From the NCBI RefSeq assembly GCF_900128495.1, contig NZ_LT635801.1, positions 3,250,691 through 3,314,690 on the forward strand: 64,000 nucleotides of DNA, given 5' to 3'. The DNA comes from Bacteroides ilei (GTDB taxonomy: Bacteria; Bacteroidota; Bacteroidia; Bacteroidales; Bacteroidaceae). This document shows positions 52,973 to 61,194 of this stretch, in pieces; within the stretch, counting starts at the first letter, position 1, and each line of letters starts with the position of its first letter. The position numbers and the translations under genes were made by a program. Below the pieces are notes generated by a model. That model did not search any database and was not told the DNA's origin. It saw nothing but the letters and a program-made list of their open reading frames with translations.

Positions 52973-54678
52973 TGGCAAACTTTTATACAGAACATCCGGA
53001 ACTCAAGTTTCACTTGAACAATCCGATGATGGAGCGTATCTGTCAGTTGAAAGAACGCGATTATAGAGATAAAGATGAGTACGATTATGCACCGCAGGAT
53101 TATGCGGATGCTCTCGACTCTTACGATAAAGTGTTGGAAATTACCGGTGAAATCACAGGTGAAGTGATTGCGCCCAATGCCGAAGGAGTAGACCAGGAAG
53201 GTCCGCATCATGCCAATGGCCGTGTGGAATATGCATCGGGTACAAAGGCGAACCTGGATGCTATGGTCAAGGCCGGTTTGAACGGAATGACAATGCCCCG
53301 CCGTTTCGGTGGCTTGAACTTCCCGATTACACCGTACACCATGTGTGCAGAAATTGTGGCACAGGCCGATGCTGGTTTCGGTAACATCTGGTCTTTACAG
53401 GACTGTATTGAAACACTGTATGAATTTGGTAATGAAGACCAGCACAGTCGTTTCATTCCGCGTATCTGTGCCGGTGAAACAATGTCTATGGACTTGACTG
53501 AGCCGGATGCCGGTTCCGACCTTCAGAGTGTAATGCTGAAAGCCACATACGATGAGGCCAATAAGTGCTGGCGTCTGAACGGTGTGAAACGTTTCATCAC
53601 GAACGGTGATGCCAATCTGCATCTGGTGTTGGCCCGTTCGGAAGAGGGAACTCACGACGGTCGTGGTTTGTCTATGTTCATTTATGACAAGAATGACGGT
53701 GGTGTAGATGTGCGTCGTATTGAGAATAAGCTGGGTATCCATGGTTCTCCGACTTGTGAACTGGTTTACAAGAATGCGAAGGCTGAACTTTGCGGCGACC
53801 GCAAGCTCGGTTTGATCAAATATGTCATGGCATTGATGAACGGTGCCCGTTTGGGTATCGCGGCACAGTCAGTAGGTTTGAGCCAGGCTGCCTACGATGA
53901 GGCGTTGGCATACGCAAAAGACCGTAAGCAGTTCGGTAAGGCGATTATCGAATTCCCGGCAGTGTACGACATGTTGGCTACCATCAAGGCCAAACTGGAT
54001 GCTGGGCGTGCTTTGCTGTATCAGACTTCCCGCTATGTGGATATCTATAAGGCTTTGGACGATATTGCCCGTGAACGTAAGTTGACTCCGGAAGAACGTC
54101 AGGAACAGAAACGCTATGCTAAACTGGCCGACAGCTTTACTCCGTTGGCAAAGGGTATGAATTCTGAATATGCCAACCAGAATGCGTACGACTGCATCCA
54201 GGTACATGGTGGTTCCGGTTTCATGATGGAATATGCCTGCCAGCGTATTTACCGTGACGCCCGTATTACCAGTATCTATGAAGGTACAACCCAGCTACAG
54301 ACTGTAGCCGCTATCCGTTATGTAACCAATGGCTCTTATGCTGCCACTCTGCATGAATTCGAGGCCATGCCGTGTGCTCCTGAATATGAGGCTTACCTGG
54401 ACCGAATCAAGGAGATGACCCGTAAGTTCGAGACTTGCACCAATGCAGTGAAGGAAGCCCAGAACCAGGAACTGCTGGATCTGGTGGCACGTCGTCTTTA
54501 TGAAATGGCGGCCGTAAATGTAATGAGTCATCTGTTGATGCAGGATGCAATGAGGGCGCCGGAATTGTTTGCCAAGTCGCTCGATGTATATGTGAACTAT
54601 GCCGAGTCGGAAGTGGAGAAGCATTTCAATTTTATCCGTAAGTTCAAAGCTGAAGAATTGGCTAATTATCGCCAGTAA
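52972..54678 (+). CDS. Acyl-CoA dehydrogenase family protein
   Basis: This 568-residue flavoenzyme has an N-terminal helical domain, a middle beta domain (MSMDLTEPDAGSDLQSVMLKATYDEANKCWRLNGVKRFITNGDAN) and a C-terminal helical domain (KDRKQFGKAIIEFPAVYDMLATIKAKLDAGRALLYQTSRY...VHGGSGFMMEYACQRIYRDARITSIYEGTTQLQTVAAIR). The Glu in IYEGT is the usual catalytic base position. An extra about 100-residue C-terminal extension is present, as in longer ACADs. The acyl substrate is unknown. The tight coupling to etfBA indicates that EtfAB is its electron acceptor. Confidence 0.93.
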   Translation: MANFYTEHPELKFHLNNPMMERICQLKERDYRDKDEYDYAPQDYADALDSYDKVLEITGEITGEVIAPNAEGVDQEGPHHANGRVEYASGTKANLDAMVKAGLNGMTMPRRFGGLNFPITPYTMCAEIVAQADAGFGNIWSLQDCIETLYEFGNEDQHSRFIPRICAGETMSMDLTEPDAGSDLQSVMLKATYDEANKCWRLNGVKRFITNGDANLHLVLARSEEGTHDGRGLSMFIYDKNDGGVDVRRIENKLGIHGSPTCELVYKNAKAELCGDRKLGLIKYVMALMNGARLGIAAQSVGLSQAAYDEALAYAKDRKQFGKAIIEFPAVYDMLATIKAKLDAGRALLYQTSRYVDIYKALDDIARERKLTPEERQEQKRYAKLADSFTPLAKGMNSEYANQNAYDCIQVHGGSGFMMEYACQRIYRDARITSIYEGTTQLQTVAAIRYVTNGSYAATLHEFEAMPCAPEYEAYLDRIKEMTRKFETCTNAVKEAQNQELLDLVARRLYEMAAVNVMSHLLMQDAMRAPELFAKSLDVYVNYAESEVEKHFNFIRKFKAEELANYRQ

Positions 54679-54696
54679 CCGATAGGAACATACTGA

Positions 54697-54743
54697 AAGA
54701 CAAGAAGCCTGCTCCGGTTCCGGAACGGGCTTCCTGTCTTTTA
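54697..54743 (+). terminator. Terminator of etf-acyl-CoA dehydrogenase operon
   Basis: GACAAGAAGCCTGCTCC pairs with GGAACGGGCTTCCTGTC around GGTTCC (two weak pairs), followed by TTTTATT. Confidence 0.88.
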
Positions 54744-54763
54744 TTGCATTAAGTAGGGAATGA

Positions 54764-55117
54764 TTATTTTAACAGGCGTTGTCTGATATTCTTCTGCAGC
54801 CAGAAATTGAATATCAGCAGCAGGAATGCGGCGATAACCGCGGGTAGCCAGAATATGATTGTCGAACAATCGGGCAGTCGGTTGAAAAAGTCTGCCAGCT
54901 GTTCTTTGTATAACCGTCCCAATACGATGGCAGTACCTGTTCCTAGAGTTATGGCAATTATCCATATGGCAAGAAAAGTACGTCTTTCCTGTTTTTTTTC
55001 GTGCAGGTATGCATATTGGTTTACCTGCTGCATCATGCGGTAGGTAAAGTTGCTGGGCAGTTTGAATGTAGGTCGGTTTTCTGCCGCTTTCTTCAGTCCT
55101 TTGTCTGTTTTCATCAT
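54764..55117 (-). CDS. Two-helix membrane protein cotranscribed with ECF sigma factor
   Basis: This 117-residue protein has a cytosolic N-terminus (FKLPSNFTYRMMQQVNQYAYLHEKKQERR) and two transmembrane helices (about residues 46-68 and 84-106). Its start overlaps the sigma-factor stop by one base (TAATG), so it is translationally coupled. The place and topology are those of a membrane anti-sigma factor, but no zinc-binding anti-sigma motif is present. An anti-sigma or sigma-modulating role is therefore inferred from context only. Confidence 0.75.
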   Translation of the reverse strand: MMKTDKGLKKAAENRPTFKLPSNFTYRMMQQVNQYAYLHEKKQERRTFLAIWIIAITLGTGTAIVLGRLYKEQLADFFNRLPDCSTIIFWLPAVIAAFLLLIFNFWLQKNIRQRLLK

Positions 55118-55662
55118 TAGTTGTCCTCCTGCATTAAGATATATAATTTTTTTCTTAACCGATGTAATTTTACTTTAATGTTTCCTTCTGCCTGATTCAG
55201 TATATGGGCAATTTCTGAAACAGGTTTGTTCTCTTCGTAAAAGAAAGTGATGAGTGCCCGTTCGTCGGGCGAAAGTCTGTCCAAAGCATGTTGCAGTTTG
55301 GCTATCTGTTCTTCCGAGTCATCATCGAGGGCATCGTCTACTTCCGTGTCCGACAGGTTTGACCAAAGCCGGTCATCAATGGACAATACCTCTGCATCTT
55401 TTTTTCTCAATGCTGTAAGTGCCGTATTATAGGCTATGCGGTATATCCAGGTGGAGAAAGAGCTGTTGCCATTAAAGGACTGTAGGTGTTCGAACGCTTT
55501 CATGAATGTATCCTGTGTCAGCTCTTCGGCGTCTTCCGGTGAACTGACCATGCGGACAATCAGGTTGAATACCTGTTGCCCGTAGGTATCGAGGAAATAG
55601 GCGTATTCATCGGTAGCACCGTTCAGGATACGGGTAATGATATGTAGTTCGTCACTTTTCAT
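55117..55662 (-). CDS. ECF-type RNA polymerase sigma factor
   Basis: This 181-residue sigma-70 family protein has region 2 (about residues 20-85: YAYFLDTYGQQVFNLIVRMVSSPEDAEELTQDTFMKAFEHLQSFNGNSSFSTWIYRIAYNTALTALRKK) and region 4 (about 122-175: LQHALDRLSPDERALITFFYEENKPVSEIAHILNQAEGNIKVKLHRLRKKL). The start at 55,662 (MKSDELHII) is fixed by the ECF-type promoter whose -10 element ends only 4 nt before it, so the mRNA leader is very short. The gene pairs with a small membrane protein and faces a DUF6249-like gene across a divergent promoter. Confidence 0.92.
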   Translation of the reverse strand: MKSDELHIITRILNGATDEYAYFLDTYGQQVFNLIVRMVSSPEDAEELTQDTFMKAFEHLQSFNGNSSFSTWIYRIAYNTALTALRKKDAEVLSIDDRLWSNLSDTEVDDALDDDSEEQIAKLQHALDRLSPDERALITFFYEENKPVSEIAHILNQAEGNIKVKLHRLRKKLYILMQEDN

Positions 55663-55666
55663 TTGT

Positions 55667-55699
55667 CCTATTAGACGCTGTATTACCAGAGAGGTTACA
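55667..55699 (-). promoter_or_regulatory. ECF-type promoter of sigma operon (leftward)
   Basis: On the minus strand TGTAACC (complement of 55,693-55,699), 15 nt, then CGTCTAATAGG (complement of 55,667-55,677). The AAC and CGTC-TAA elements are typical of ECF sigma promoters and suggest autoregulation. Confidence 0.75.
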
Positions 55700-55731
55700 G
55701 AGAAATAAAAAAAATTTTTTGTTACCTGAAA

Positions 55732-55764
55732 TGTAACCATTTGCAGGTATCTGCGTCTAATAGG
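55732..55764 (+). promoter_or_regulatory. ECF-type promoter of membrane-protein gene (rightward)
   Basis: TGTAACC (55,732-55,738), 15 nt, then CGTCTAATAGG (55,754-55,764): identical elements and spacing to the leftward promoter, in the opposite orientation. It lies 45 bp before the ATG at 55,809. Confidence 0.75.
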
Positions 55765-55808
55765 GCAAAGAAACAAAATTATTCACATTTAATAAATAGA
55801 TATTGATT

Positions 55809-56207
55809 ATGGACGCTGTATTTATTGTCGGTATTTTATGGATTGTTATTTATAAGATATTCGAATTGTTTGTAGGCCGTCGTGAACGGATTATGGTAAT
55901 AGACAAATTGACTCCCGAAGGCTTGAAAGAAAAGTTGCTGCACAATAATATGAATCTGATAGGAGGCTCCTATTCAGTCTTACGTCTGGGATGTCTGGCT
56001 ATTGGAGTCGGGCTAGGGCTGTTACTTGGCTTTTTTCTGGAAGTCAGTATGAGGAGCGGTCAGGCTCGTGTTTATATTGATGATATGGATACACTTGTTT
56101 CTATTATCTATGGGGCTTCAGTCTTATTGTGTGGTGGTATAGGTTTGTTGGCAGCCTGGATTGTTGAAATCGTGAGGGAAAGAAAAAGCAATGATCGTCG
56201 TGTATAA
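55809..56207 (+). CDS. Small membrane protein, DUF6249-like
   Basis: This 132-residue protein has an N-terminal transmembrane helix (about residues 3-22), a short soluble loop (GRRERIMVIDKLTPEGLKEKLLHNN) and two further helices (about 48-68 and 90-115: LGCLAIGVGLGLLLGFFLEV, VSIIYGASVLLCGGIGLLAAWIVEIV). This resembles the DUF6249 group found beside ECF sigma genes in Bacteroidetes. The ATG at 55,809 is used. It is divergent from the sigma operon and has a promoter of the same kind, so it is a likely member of that regulon. Confidence 0.8.
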   Translation: MDAVFIVGILWIVIYKIFELFVGRRERIMVIDKLTPEGLKEKLLHNNMNLIGGSYSVLRLGCLAIGVGLGLLLGFFLEVSMRSGQARVYIDDMDTLVSIIYGASVLLCGGIGLLAAWIVEIVRERKSNDRRV

Positions 56208-56212
56208 ATAAA

Positions 56213-56249
56213 AATGCACTTTGGCCTTTTTTACGGGACAAAGTGCATT
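56213..56249. terminator. Hairpin between DUF6249-like gene and hydrolase gene
   Basis: AATGCACTTTG (56213-56223) and CAAAGTGCATT (56239-56249) form a perfect 11-bp stem with A/T on both sides. It can end both convergent transcripts. Confidence 0.82.
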
Positions 56250-56277
56250 ATTTGTACAAAACTAAAACGATGGACGG

Positions 56278-57348
56278 TTATTTCAGATATTCATGAAAGA
56301 ACTTCTCTATTTTATCGAATGGAATCTTTTGCAGATTGTCATATAAGTCTACGTGGCTGGCTCCTGGAATAATCATCAGTTCTTTGTTGTCTCCTTTCAG
56401 CTTTTTGAAAGCGTCTTCGCTGAAATAGCGTGAGTGTGCTTTCTCACCGTGGATAATGAGTACCGCATTTCTGATTTCACTGCTGTATGAAAGGATAGGC
56501 ATGTTGATGAACGATAGGGCGGAAGTCTTGTTCCATCCGTTATTGGAATTCAGTGAACGCTTGTGGTATCCGCGTGGAGTCTTGTAGTAGGCATAATAGT
56601 CCTTCACGAACTGAGGAGCGTCGGCAGGTAACGGGTCTACTACACCTCCGGCAAGTGCATATGTACCGCTTTTGGCATCGGCGGTGCGTTGGGCGTTCAG
56701 TTGCTTGCGGAGCTCGTAACGCTGGTTCTCGTCCATTGAATCAAAATATCCGTTTGCGTTTACACGGCTCATGTCATACATGGTTGAGGCGACTGTAGCC
56801 TTGATCCGGGTATCGATGGCGGCGGCGTTCAGTGCAAATCCTCCCCATCCGCAGATACCGATGATACCGATCCGTTCCGGATCTACGTCGTCACGTATGG
56901 AAAGATAGTCGACTGCAGCGCAGAAATCTTCCGTATTGATGTCGGGAGATGCTACGTAACGGGGTTCTCCACCGCTTTCACCGGTGAAGGAAGGGTCGAA
57001 GGCTATTGTGAGGAAGCCTCTTTCGGCCATAGTCTGGGCGTAAAGCCCGGATGACTGTTCCTTGACAGCTCCAAACGGTCCGCTTACAGCAATGGCTGGA
57101 AGTTTGCCTTCCGCATTTTTAGGTATGTACAAGTCGGCTGCCAGTGTGATGCCGTAGCGGTTTTTGAATGTGACTTTGCTGTGGTTGACTTTGTCACTTT
57201 TCGGGAATACTTTATCCCATTCGTCTGTCAGTTGTAGGTTTTCCATAGATTGCTTGTTTGAATTATTGTTGTCGGTTGCCTTCAGATTGGGTATTCCTAT
57301 CAATATGGCGGCCGTTACAGATATGATATATCTTGAAATATTAATCAT
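56278..57348 (-). CDS. Exported alpha/beta hydrolase with Cys nucleophile elbow
   Basis: This 356-residue protein has an N-terminal signal/anchor segment (about residues 5-22). Its alpha/beta hydrolase fold contains LPAIAVSGPFGAVKEQSSGLYAQTMAERGFLTIAFDPSFTGESGG, the nucleophile elbow GIC166GWGG (Cys instead of Ser, as in dienelactone hydrolases), and a late His in IIPGASHVDLYD. It overlaps the upstream CMD-cupin gene by 8 nt (start 57,348 against stop 57,341). Substrate is unknown. The AraC regulator beyond the partner gene suggests induction by a small compound. Confidence 0.85.
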   Translation of the reverse strand: MINISRYIISVTAAILIGIPNLKATDNNNSNKQSMENLQLTDEWDKVFPKSDKVNHSKVTFKNRYGITLAADLYIPKNAEGKLPAIAVSGPFGAVKEQSSGLYAQTMAERGFLTIAFDPSFTGESGGEPRYVASPDINTEDFCAAVDYLSIRDDVDPERIGIIGICGWGGFALNAAAIDTRIKATVASTMYDMSRVNANGYFDSMDENQRYELRKQLNAQRTADAKSGTYALAGGVVDPLPADAPQFVKDYYAYYKTPRGYHKRSLNSNNGWNKTSALSFINMPILSYSSEIRNAVLIIHGEKAHSRYFSEDAFKKLKGDNKELMIIPGASHVDLYDNLQKIPFDKIEKFFHEYLK

Positions 57349-58183
57349 GTGATTTTTCGGATAAGTGGTTATATAATTCATCGGTTACCGGTTCCAGCCA
57401 TTCATTGTTGGTATTCTCACCGGAAATTTCAAATGCCAGATGGGCGAACCAACTGTCGGTAGCGGCTCCGTGCCAGTGTTTTACGTTGGCCGGAATATGG
57501 ATAACTGTGCCCGGCAGGATTTCAACGGCCGGTTTGCCTTCTTCTTGGTACCATCCTCGTCCGGCTACTCCGATAAGCATCTGGCCTCCGCCTTTTGTGG
57601 CGTGATGGATGTGCCAGTTGTTCCGGCATCCCGGCTCAAACGTAACGTTGGCTATGCTCACCTGTTCGGATGAAATCGGAGCCAGATAGCTGTTCCCTGT
57701 GAAATAACGGGCATAAGCTGTGTTCGGTTCCCCGATTGGGAAGATCATTTCACGCTGGAATGTAGCTTTGGCATCTTCCTTTTCTGTAGTTGTCTCGTCA
57801 TTCCATACTTCTTTGGCCAGATTGAATGCAGCCCATACTTTAGGCCATCCGGCATAGAAACCTATGTGGGTGAGGATTTCGGAAATTTCAGTACGGGTGA
57901 TGCCATTCTTTTTTGCCGTCTGCAGATGGTATTTCAGAGAGGTATCTGTTATCCCCATACTGACCAGAGAAGTGACGGTTATCATACTTCTGTCACGCAG
58001 GCCTAATTTGTCGGTCCGGCTCCACACCTCACCGAAAAGTACATCGTCATTCAATTCCGCAAATTTGGGTGCAAAGGTACCCAACTGCTCTCTTCCTGCA
58101 GTTTGTTTGATTTTAGTCTGTGCCATAACAGTTGTTGTTAAATTCATTATTGTCAACAATAAATAGATCAAATATTTTTTCAT
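57341..58183 (-). CDS. Exported carboxymuconolactone decarboxylase-like/cupin fusion protein
   Basis: This 280-residue protein has a signal peptide (about 1-21), a CMD/AhpD-like helical domain (about 35-115: FAELNDDVLFGEVWSRTDKLGLRDRSMITVTSLVSMG...LKYHLQTAKKNGITRTEISEILTHIGFYAGWPKVWAAF) without an AhpD CxxC pair, and a cupin domain (about 150-265: NNWHIHHATKGGGQMLIGVAGRGWYQEEGKPAVEILPGTVIHIPANVKHWHGA) with the His-x-His and Gly-rich metal-binding motif. CMD-cupin fusions are common near AraC regulators, but their reaction is unknown. It is the first gene of the leftward pair, divergent from the AraC gene. Confidence 0.87.
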   Translation of the reverse strand: MKKYLIYLLLTIMNLTTTVMAQTKIKQTAGREQLGTFAPKFAELNDDVLFGEVWSRTDKLGLRDRSMITVTSLVSMGITDTSLKYHLQTAKKNGITRTEISEILTHIGFYAGWPKVWAAFNLAKEVWNDETTTEKEDAKATFQREMIFPIGEPNTAYARYFTGNSYLAPISSEQVSIANVTFEPGCRNNWHIHHATKGGGQMLIGVAGRGWYQEEGKPAVEILPGTVIHIPANVKHWHGAATDSWFAHLAFEISGENTNNEWLEPVTDELYNHLSEKSHD

Positions 58184-58348
58184 AGCTTTTGGATTTTCGA
58201 CATTGCAAAATTAACGGATGCCGGAAGGAATGGCTGTATACAGATTAAGGGAAGAATAACCCGGATTGCTGTTTATATATGTATAAGTATTATTTATTTG
58301 ATTTTAGTTTTTACATTTGTGGTGTAAGTAGTAAGTAGAATGTGAAAT
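58184..58348. promoter_or_regulatory. Divergent control region of CMD-cupin operon and AraC regulator
   Basis: This 165-bp gap contains TACATTTG (58,312-58,319), a -7 box for the rightward araC-type gene 29 nt before its ATG. The leftward promoter and the regulator site should also lie here; no clear repeat was seen. Confidence 0.5.
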
Positions 58349-59245
58349 ATGGATCAGATTATTCAGTTAGACAGTATTGACACCTATAACCGGCTTTATG
58401 GGTTGCCTACCTTGCATCCGTTAGTGGCAGTTGTGGACTTGACCAAGGCTACGCGTATGCTGAATCATGTGAAAGTGAATTACGGTATTTATGCCTTGTT
58501 TCTTAAAAATGGGGTGAACTGTACGTTAAAGTATGGCCGTCGGAATTATGATTACCAGGAGGGGACCATTGTGAGCTTTGCTCCGGGACAGACAGTTGAG
58601 GTAGAGATGCTTGACAATGAGATTTCGCCCGAAGTCTATGGTCTGCTGTTTCATCCCGATTTGATTCATGGCACATCTTTGGGTGACAAGATAGGACAAT
58701 ATACTTTTCTGGATTATGCCCAAAATGAAGCCCTGCATCTTTCTGAAAAAGAACGTGATATTATTATAGATTGTCTGCATAAGATAGAGTATGAACTTGA
58801 TTATCCGGTAGACAAGCATAGCCGTAGTCTGCTGAATGCACACATTGAGCTGGTGCTCAATTATTGCCTCCGTTTCTACGACCGGCAGTTCTGTACCCGT
58901 GCCAAGGTGAACAGTGATATCCTTACCCGTTTTGAACAATTGCTGAACGATTATTTTAACGGGGATGAGTCGAAGAACGGATTGCCGTCGGTAAAATTCT
59001 TTGCCGACAAGATTTGTCTGTCGCCCGGATATTTCGGTGATCTGATCAAGAAGGAAACCGGACGGACAGCACAGGAATATATCCAACGGAAAGTGATAGA
59101 GCAATCCAAGCACAGATTGCTGGGATCAGGTCAGAGTGTCAGTGAAGTGGCTTACTCTTTAGGCTTTCAGTATCCGCAACATTTTATCCGTCTGTTCAAG
59201 AGGGAAACCGGCGTGACTCCCGGGGAATATAGGAAACAGAGTTGA
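58349..59245 (+). CDS. AraC-family transcriptional regulator
   Basis: This 298-residue protein has an N-terminal cupin-like sensor (about residues 25-110: YALFLKNGVNCTLKYGRRNYDYQEGTIVSFAPGQTVEV) and a C-terminal AraC double helix-turn-helix (about 205-296: VKFFADKICLSPGYFGDLIKKETGRTAQEYIQRKVIEQSK and VSEVAYSLGFQYPQHFIRLFKRETGVTPGEYRK). It is divergent from the CMD-cupin/hydrolase pair and most likely controls it. The effector is unknown. Confidence 0.92.
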   Translation: MDQIIQLDSIDTYNRLYGLPTLHPLVAVVDLTKATRMLNHVKVNYGIYALFLKNGVNCTLKYGRRNYDYQEGTIVSFAPGQTVEVEMLDNEISPEVYGLLFHPDLIHGTSLGDKIGQYTFLDYAQNEALHLSEKERDIIIDCLHKIEYELDYPVDKHSRSLLNAHIELVLNYCLRFYDRQFCTRAKVNSDILTRFEQLLNDYFNGDESKNGLPSVKFFADKICLSPGYFGDLIKKETGRTAQEYIQRKVIEQSKHRLLGSGQSVSEVAYSLGFQYPQHFIRLFKRETGVTPGEYRKQS

Positions 59246-59266
59246 AAATGGCGTTTTTTTTAAATT

Positions 59267-59668
59267 ATGGCAAAGAAAGAAGAATACAGGAAGGCGAATC
59301 TGGAGTTTCTGGAGAGGGTTGCCTCGGAAGAGGGGGTGGTGAAACATCCGTCGGGAATCCTCTATAAGGTTTTACAGCAGGGAACAGGAACCCGTACACC
59401 TGGTTTGCGCAGTATCGTATCGGTGCATTATAAAGGGACACTGGCCGATGGGCATGAGTTTGACAATTCATGGAAACGTAACTGTCCCGAGGCTTTGCGG
59501 CTTTCGGATGTGATTGACGGGTGGCAGATAGCCTTGCAGATGATGCATGTAGGCGACCGATGGTTAGTCTATATACCTTATGAGTTGGGATATGGGGCCC
59601 GTACTTCCGGTCCGATACCCGGATTTTCAACGTTGGTTTTTGAAATAGAACTATGCGGTATCGCATAA
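59267..59668 (+). CDS. FKBP-type peptidyl-prolyl isomerase
   Basis: This 133-residue protein has an FKBP domain at about residues 25-132: GILYKVLQQGTGTRTPGLRSIVSVHYKGTLADGHEFDNSW, then VIDGWQIALQMMHVGDRWLVYIPYELGYGAR and PGFSTLVFEIEL. Active-site aromatic residues are mostly kept (Y, F, W, Y). It has no signal peptide, so it is cytosolic. It lies 21 nt after the AraC gene and may be read through from it. Confidence 0.92.
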   Translation: MAKKEEYRKANLEFLERVASEEGVVKHPSGILYKVLQQGTGTRTPGLRSIVSVHYKGTLADGHEFDNSWKRNCPEALRLSDVIDGWQIALQMMHVGDRWLVYIPYELGYGARTSGPIPGFSTLVFEIELCGIA

Positions 59669-59683
59669 TTCGTTGAAGGAACG

Positions 59684-59715
59684 GAAGAGGGGAGTGGTGA
59701 GTCATTCCCCTCTTC
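59684..59715. terminator. Bidirectional terminator between FKBP and GH28 genes
   Basis: GAAGAGGGG (59684-59692) pairs with CCCCTCTTC (59707-59715), a perfect 9-bp stem extended by two weaker pairs, between two convergent genes. Confidence 0.8.
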
Positions 59716-59722
59716 TGTTATG

Positions 59723-61171
59723 TTATTCCTTTACTTTTTTCCCGTTGATATACAGGTCTTTCATTGTAATGTCACTTACATTTTCAATGCGGTTCCCATC
59801 TTTGGCTACATTGTTGAAATGGCAGTCTTCTACCGAAATGTTCGAAACGTATTTGTCGTCATCCAGTCCGATGGCTACAATGCCGTATTGGCTTTTGTCG
59901 CAGGTCACGTTTTTCAGGTGTACGTTACGTACGATGGGGTTGAATCCCCGGTTGCATTTTTCGTTGCTTTCGTATTGCAGGTTGATTTTCAGAACTGCTT
60001 CTTTACATTGTCCTACTTTTATGTTGCGCACGAAGATATTTTCAATGACACCTCCCCGGCAGGTATTGGTCTTGATACGGATTACACGGTCCAGTTCAGG
60101 ACTGTCCATTATACAGTTTTCGACATAAAGGTTGCGGTAGCCTCCCGAGATTTCACTTCCTACCACTACACCTCCGTGTCCGTTTTTCATCTCACAGTTG
60201 CGCACAATGATGTTTTCACTTGGACGGTTCCATTTGCGTCCGTCTTCATTGCGACCTGATTTGATTGCGATGCAGTCGTCGCCGGTGTCGAACAGGCAGT
60301 TTTCAATCAGCACATTTTTGCATGATTCCGGGTCGCACCCGTCGCCGTTAGGTCCACGGTTGTATATTTTTACTCCACGTACTATCAGGCTTTCACACAA
60401 TAATGGATGGATAACCCAGAACGGGGAATTGAGCAGGGTTACGTCCTCAATGAGGATTGTATTGCACAGGTATAGGTTGATGAGCTGTGGACGCAGACCG
60501 TCTTCGGGTGTCATGACACGTTCATAGACGGGGCGTTTCAGTTCGGCATATCCCATCAGACGTTCACGGCTTCCCAGTTTCTGGCTCACGATGCCTTCTT
60601 TCCATCCGTAGTGCAAAGCTCCGCACATGGGCCACCAGGCTTCCATCGATCCCTGGCCGTCGATGGTTCCTTTGCCTGTAATGGCAATGTTTGTTTCACC
60701 GTAAGCATAGATAAGCGGATGTGCATTGTAGCAATCGAGTCCTTCCCAGCGGGTGAGGACTGCCGGGAAATATAACTTCTGGTCGGTTACGAATTTCAAT
60801 GTAGCTCCTTCTTCCACATGCAGGTTCACATTGCTTTTCAGTGTGAGCGGTCCTGTATAGAAAGTTCCTTTGGGTACCAGTACGGTTCCTCCTCCGTTCT
60901 GACTACAGGTGACAATGGCCAGGTTAATGGCCTCGTGACAAGGTTCGTCGGGGGTATCCGGACGTGCGCCGAAGTCCCGGATATTGTAGACTTTTTCGGG
61001 GAAATTGGTACGTTTGATCTGTTTTTCAATGTTGGTACATTCACTGAATGCCTTGTCGAAGTCAATTTCTGATGCGTAGAGTGTGTTTCCTGTCAATAAC
61101 ACCAGAAAGGCGAGTGTCAGTTTTTTCCACCATGCAGAGGGGGGAATCGGATAGTGTTTTTTGTTTTCCAT
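59723..61171 (-). CDS. Glycoside hydrolase family 28 (polygalacturonase-type) enzyme
   Basis: This 482-residue secreted pectin-degrading enzyme has an N-terminal hydrophobic signal (about residues 17-34). The right-handed beta-helix shows VYNIRDFGARPD near the start and the GH28 catalytic motifs NRGPNGDGCDPESCKNVLIENC, DTGDDCIAIKSGR (two Asp) and GHGGVVVGSE, with RIKT later. GH28 members hydrolyse galacturonan or rhamnogalacturonan by inversion. No SusCD pair or other pectinase is nearby. It lies 23 nt after the sulfatase maturase gene and is probably cotranscribed with it. Confidence 0.92.
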   Translation of the reverse strand: MENKKHYPIPPSAWWKKLTLAFLVLLTGNTLYASEIDFDKAFSECTNIEKQIKRTNFPEKVYNIRDFGARPDTPDEPCHEAINLAIVTCSQNGGGTVLVPKGTFYTGPLTLKSNVNLHVEEGATLKFVTDQKLYFPAVLTRWEGLDCYNAHPLIYAYGETNIAITGKGTIDGQGSMEAWWPMCGALHYGWKEGIVSQKLGSRERLMGYAELKRPVYERVMTPEDGLRPQLINLYLCNTILIEDVTLLNSPFWVIHPLLCESLIVRGVKIYNRGPNGDGCDPESCKNVLIENCLFDTGDDCIAIKSGRNEDGRKWNRPSENIIVRNCEMKNGHGGVVVGSEISGGYRNLYVENCIMDSPELDRVIRIKTNTCRGGVIENIFVRNIKVGQCKEAVLKINLQYESNEKCNRGFNPIVRNVHLKNVTCDKSQYGIVAIGLDDDKYVSNISVEDCHFNNVAKDGNRIENVSDITMKDLYINGKKVKE

Positions 61172-61194
61172 AATTGAGTTTAATAATTAATGTT

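Noticed and set aside
55663..55776. Longer N-terminus for the ECF sigma factor
   Set aside because: It would run through the promoter elements at 55,667-55,699.
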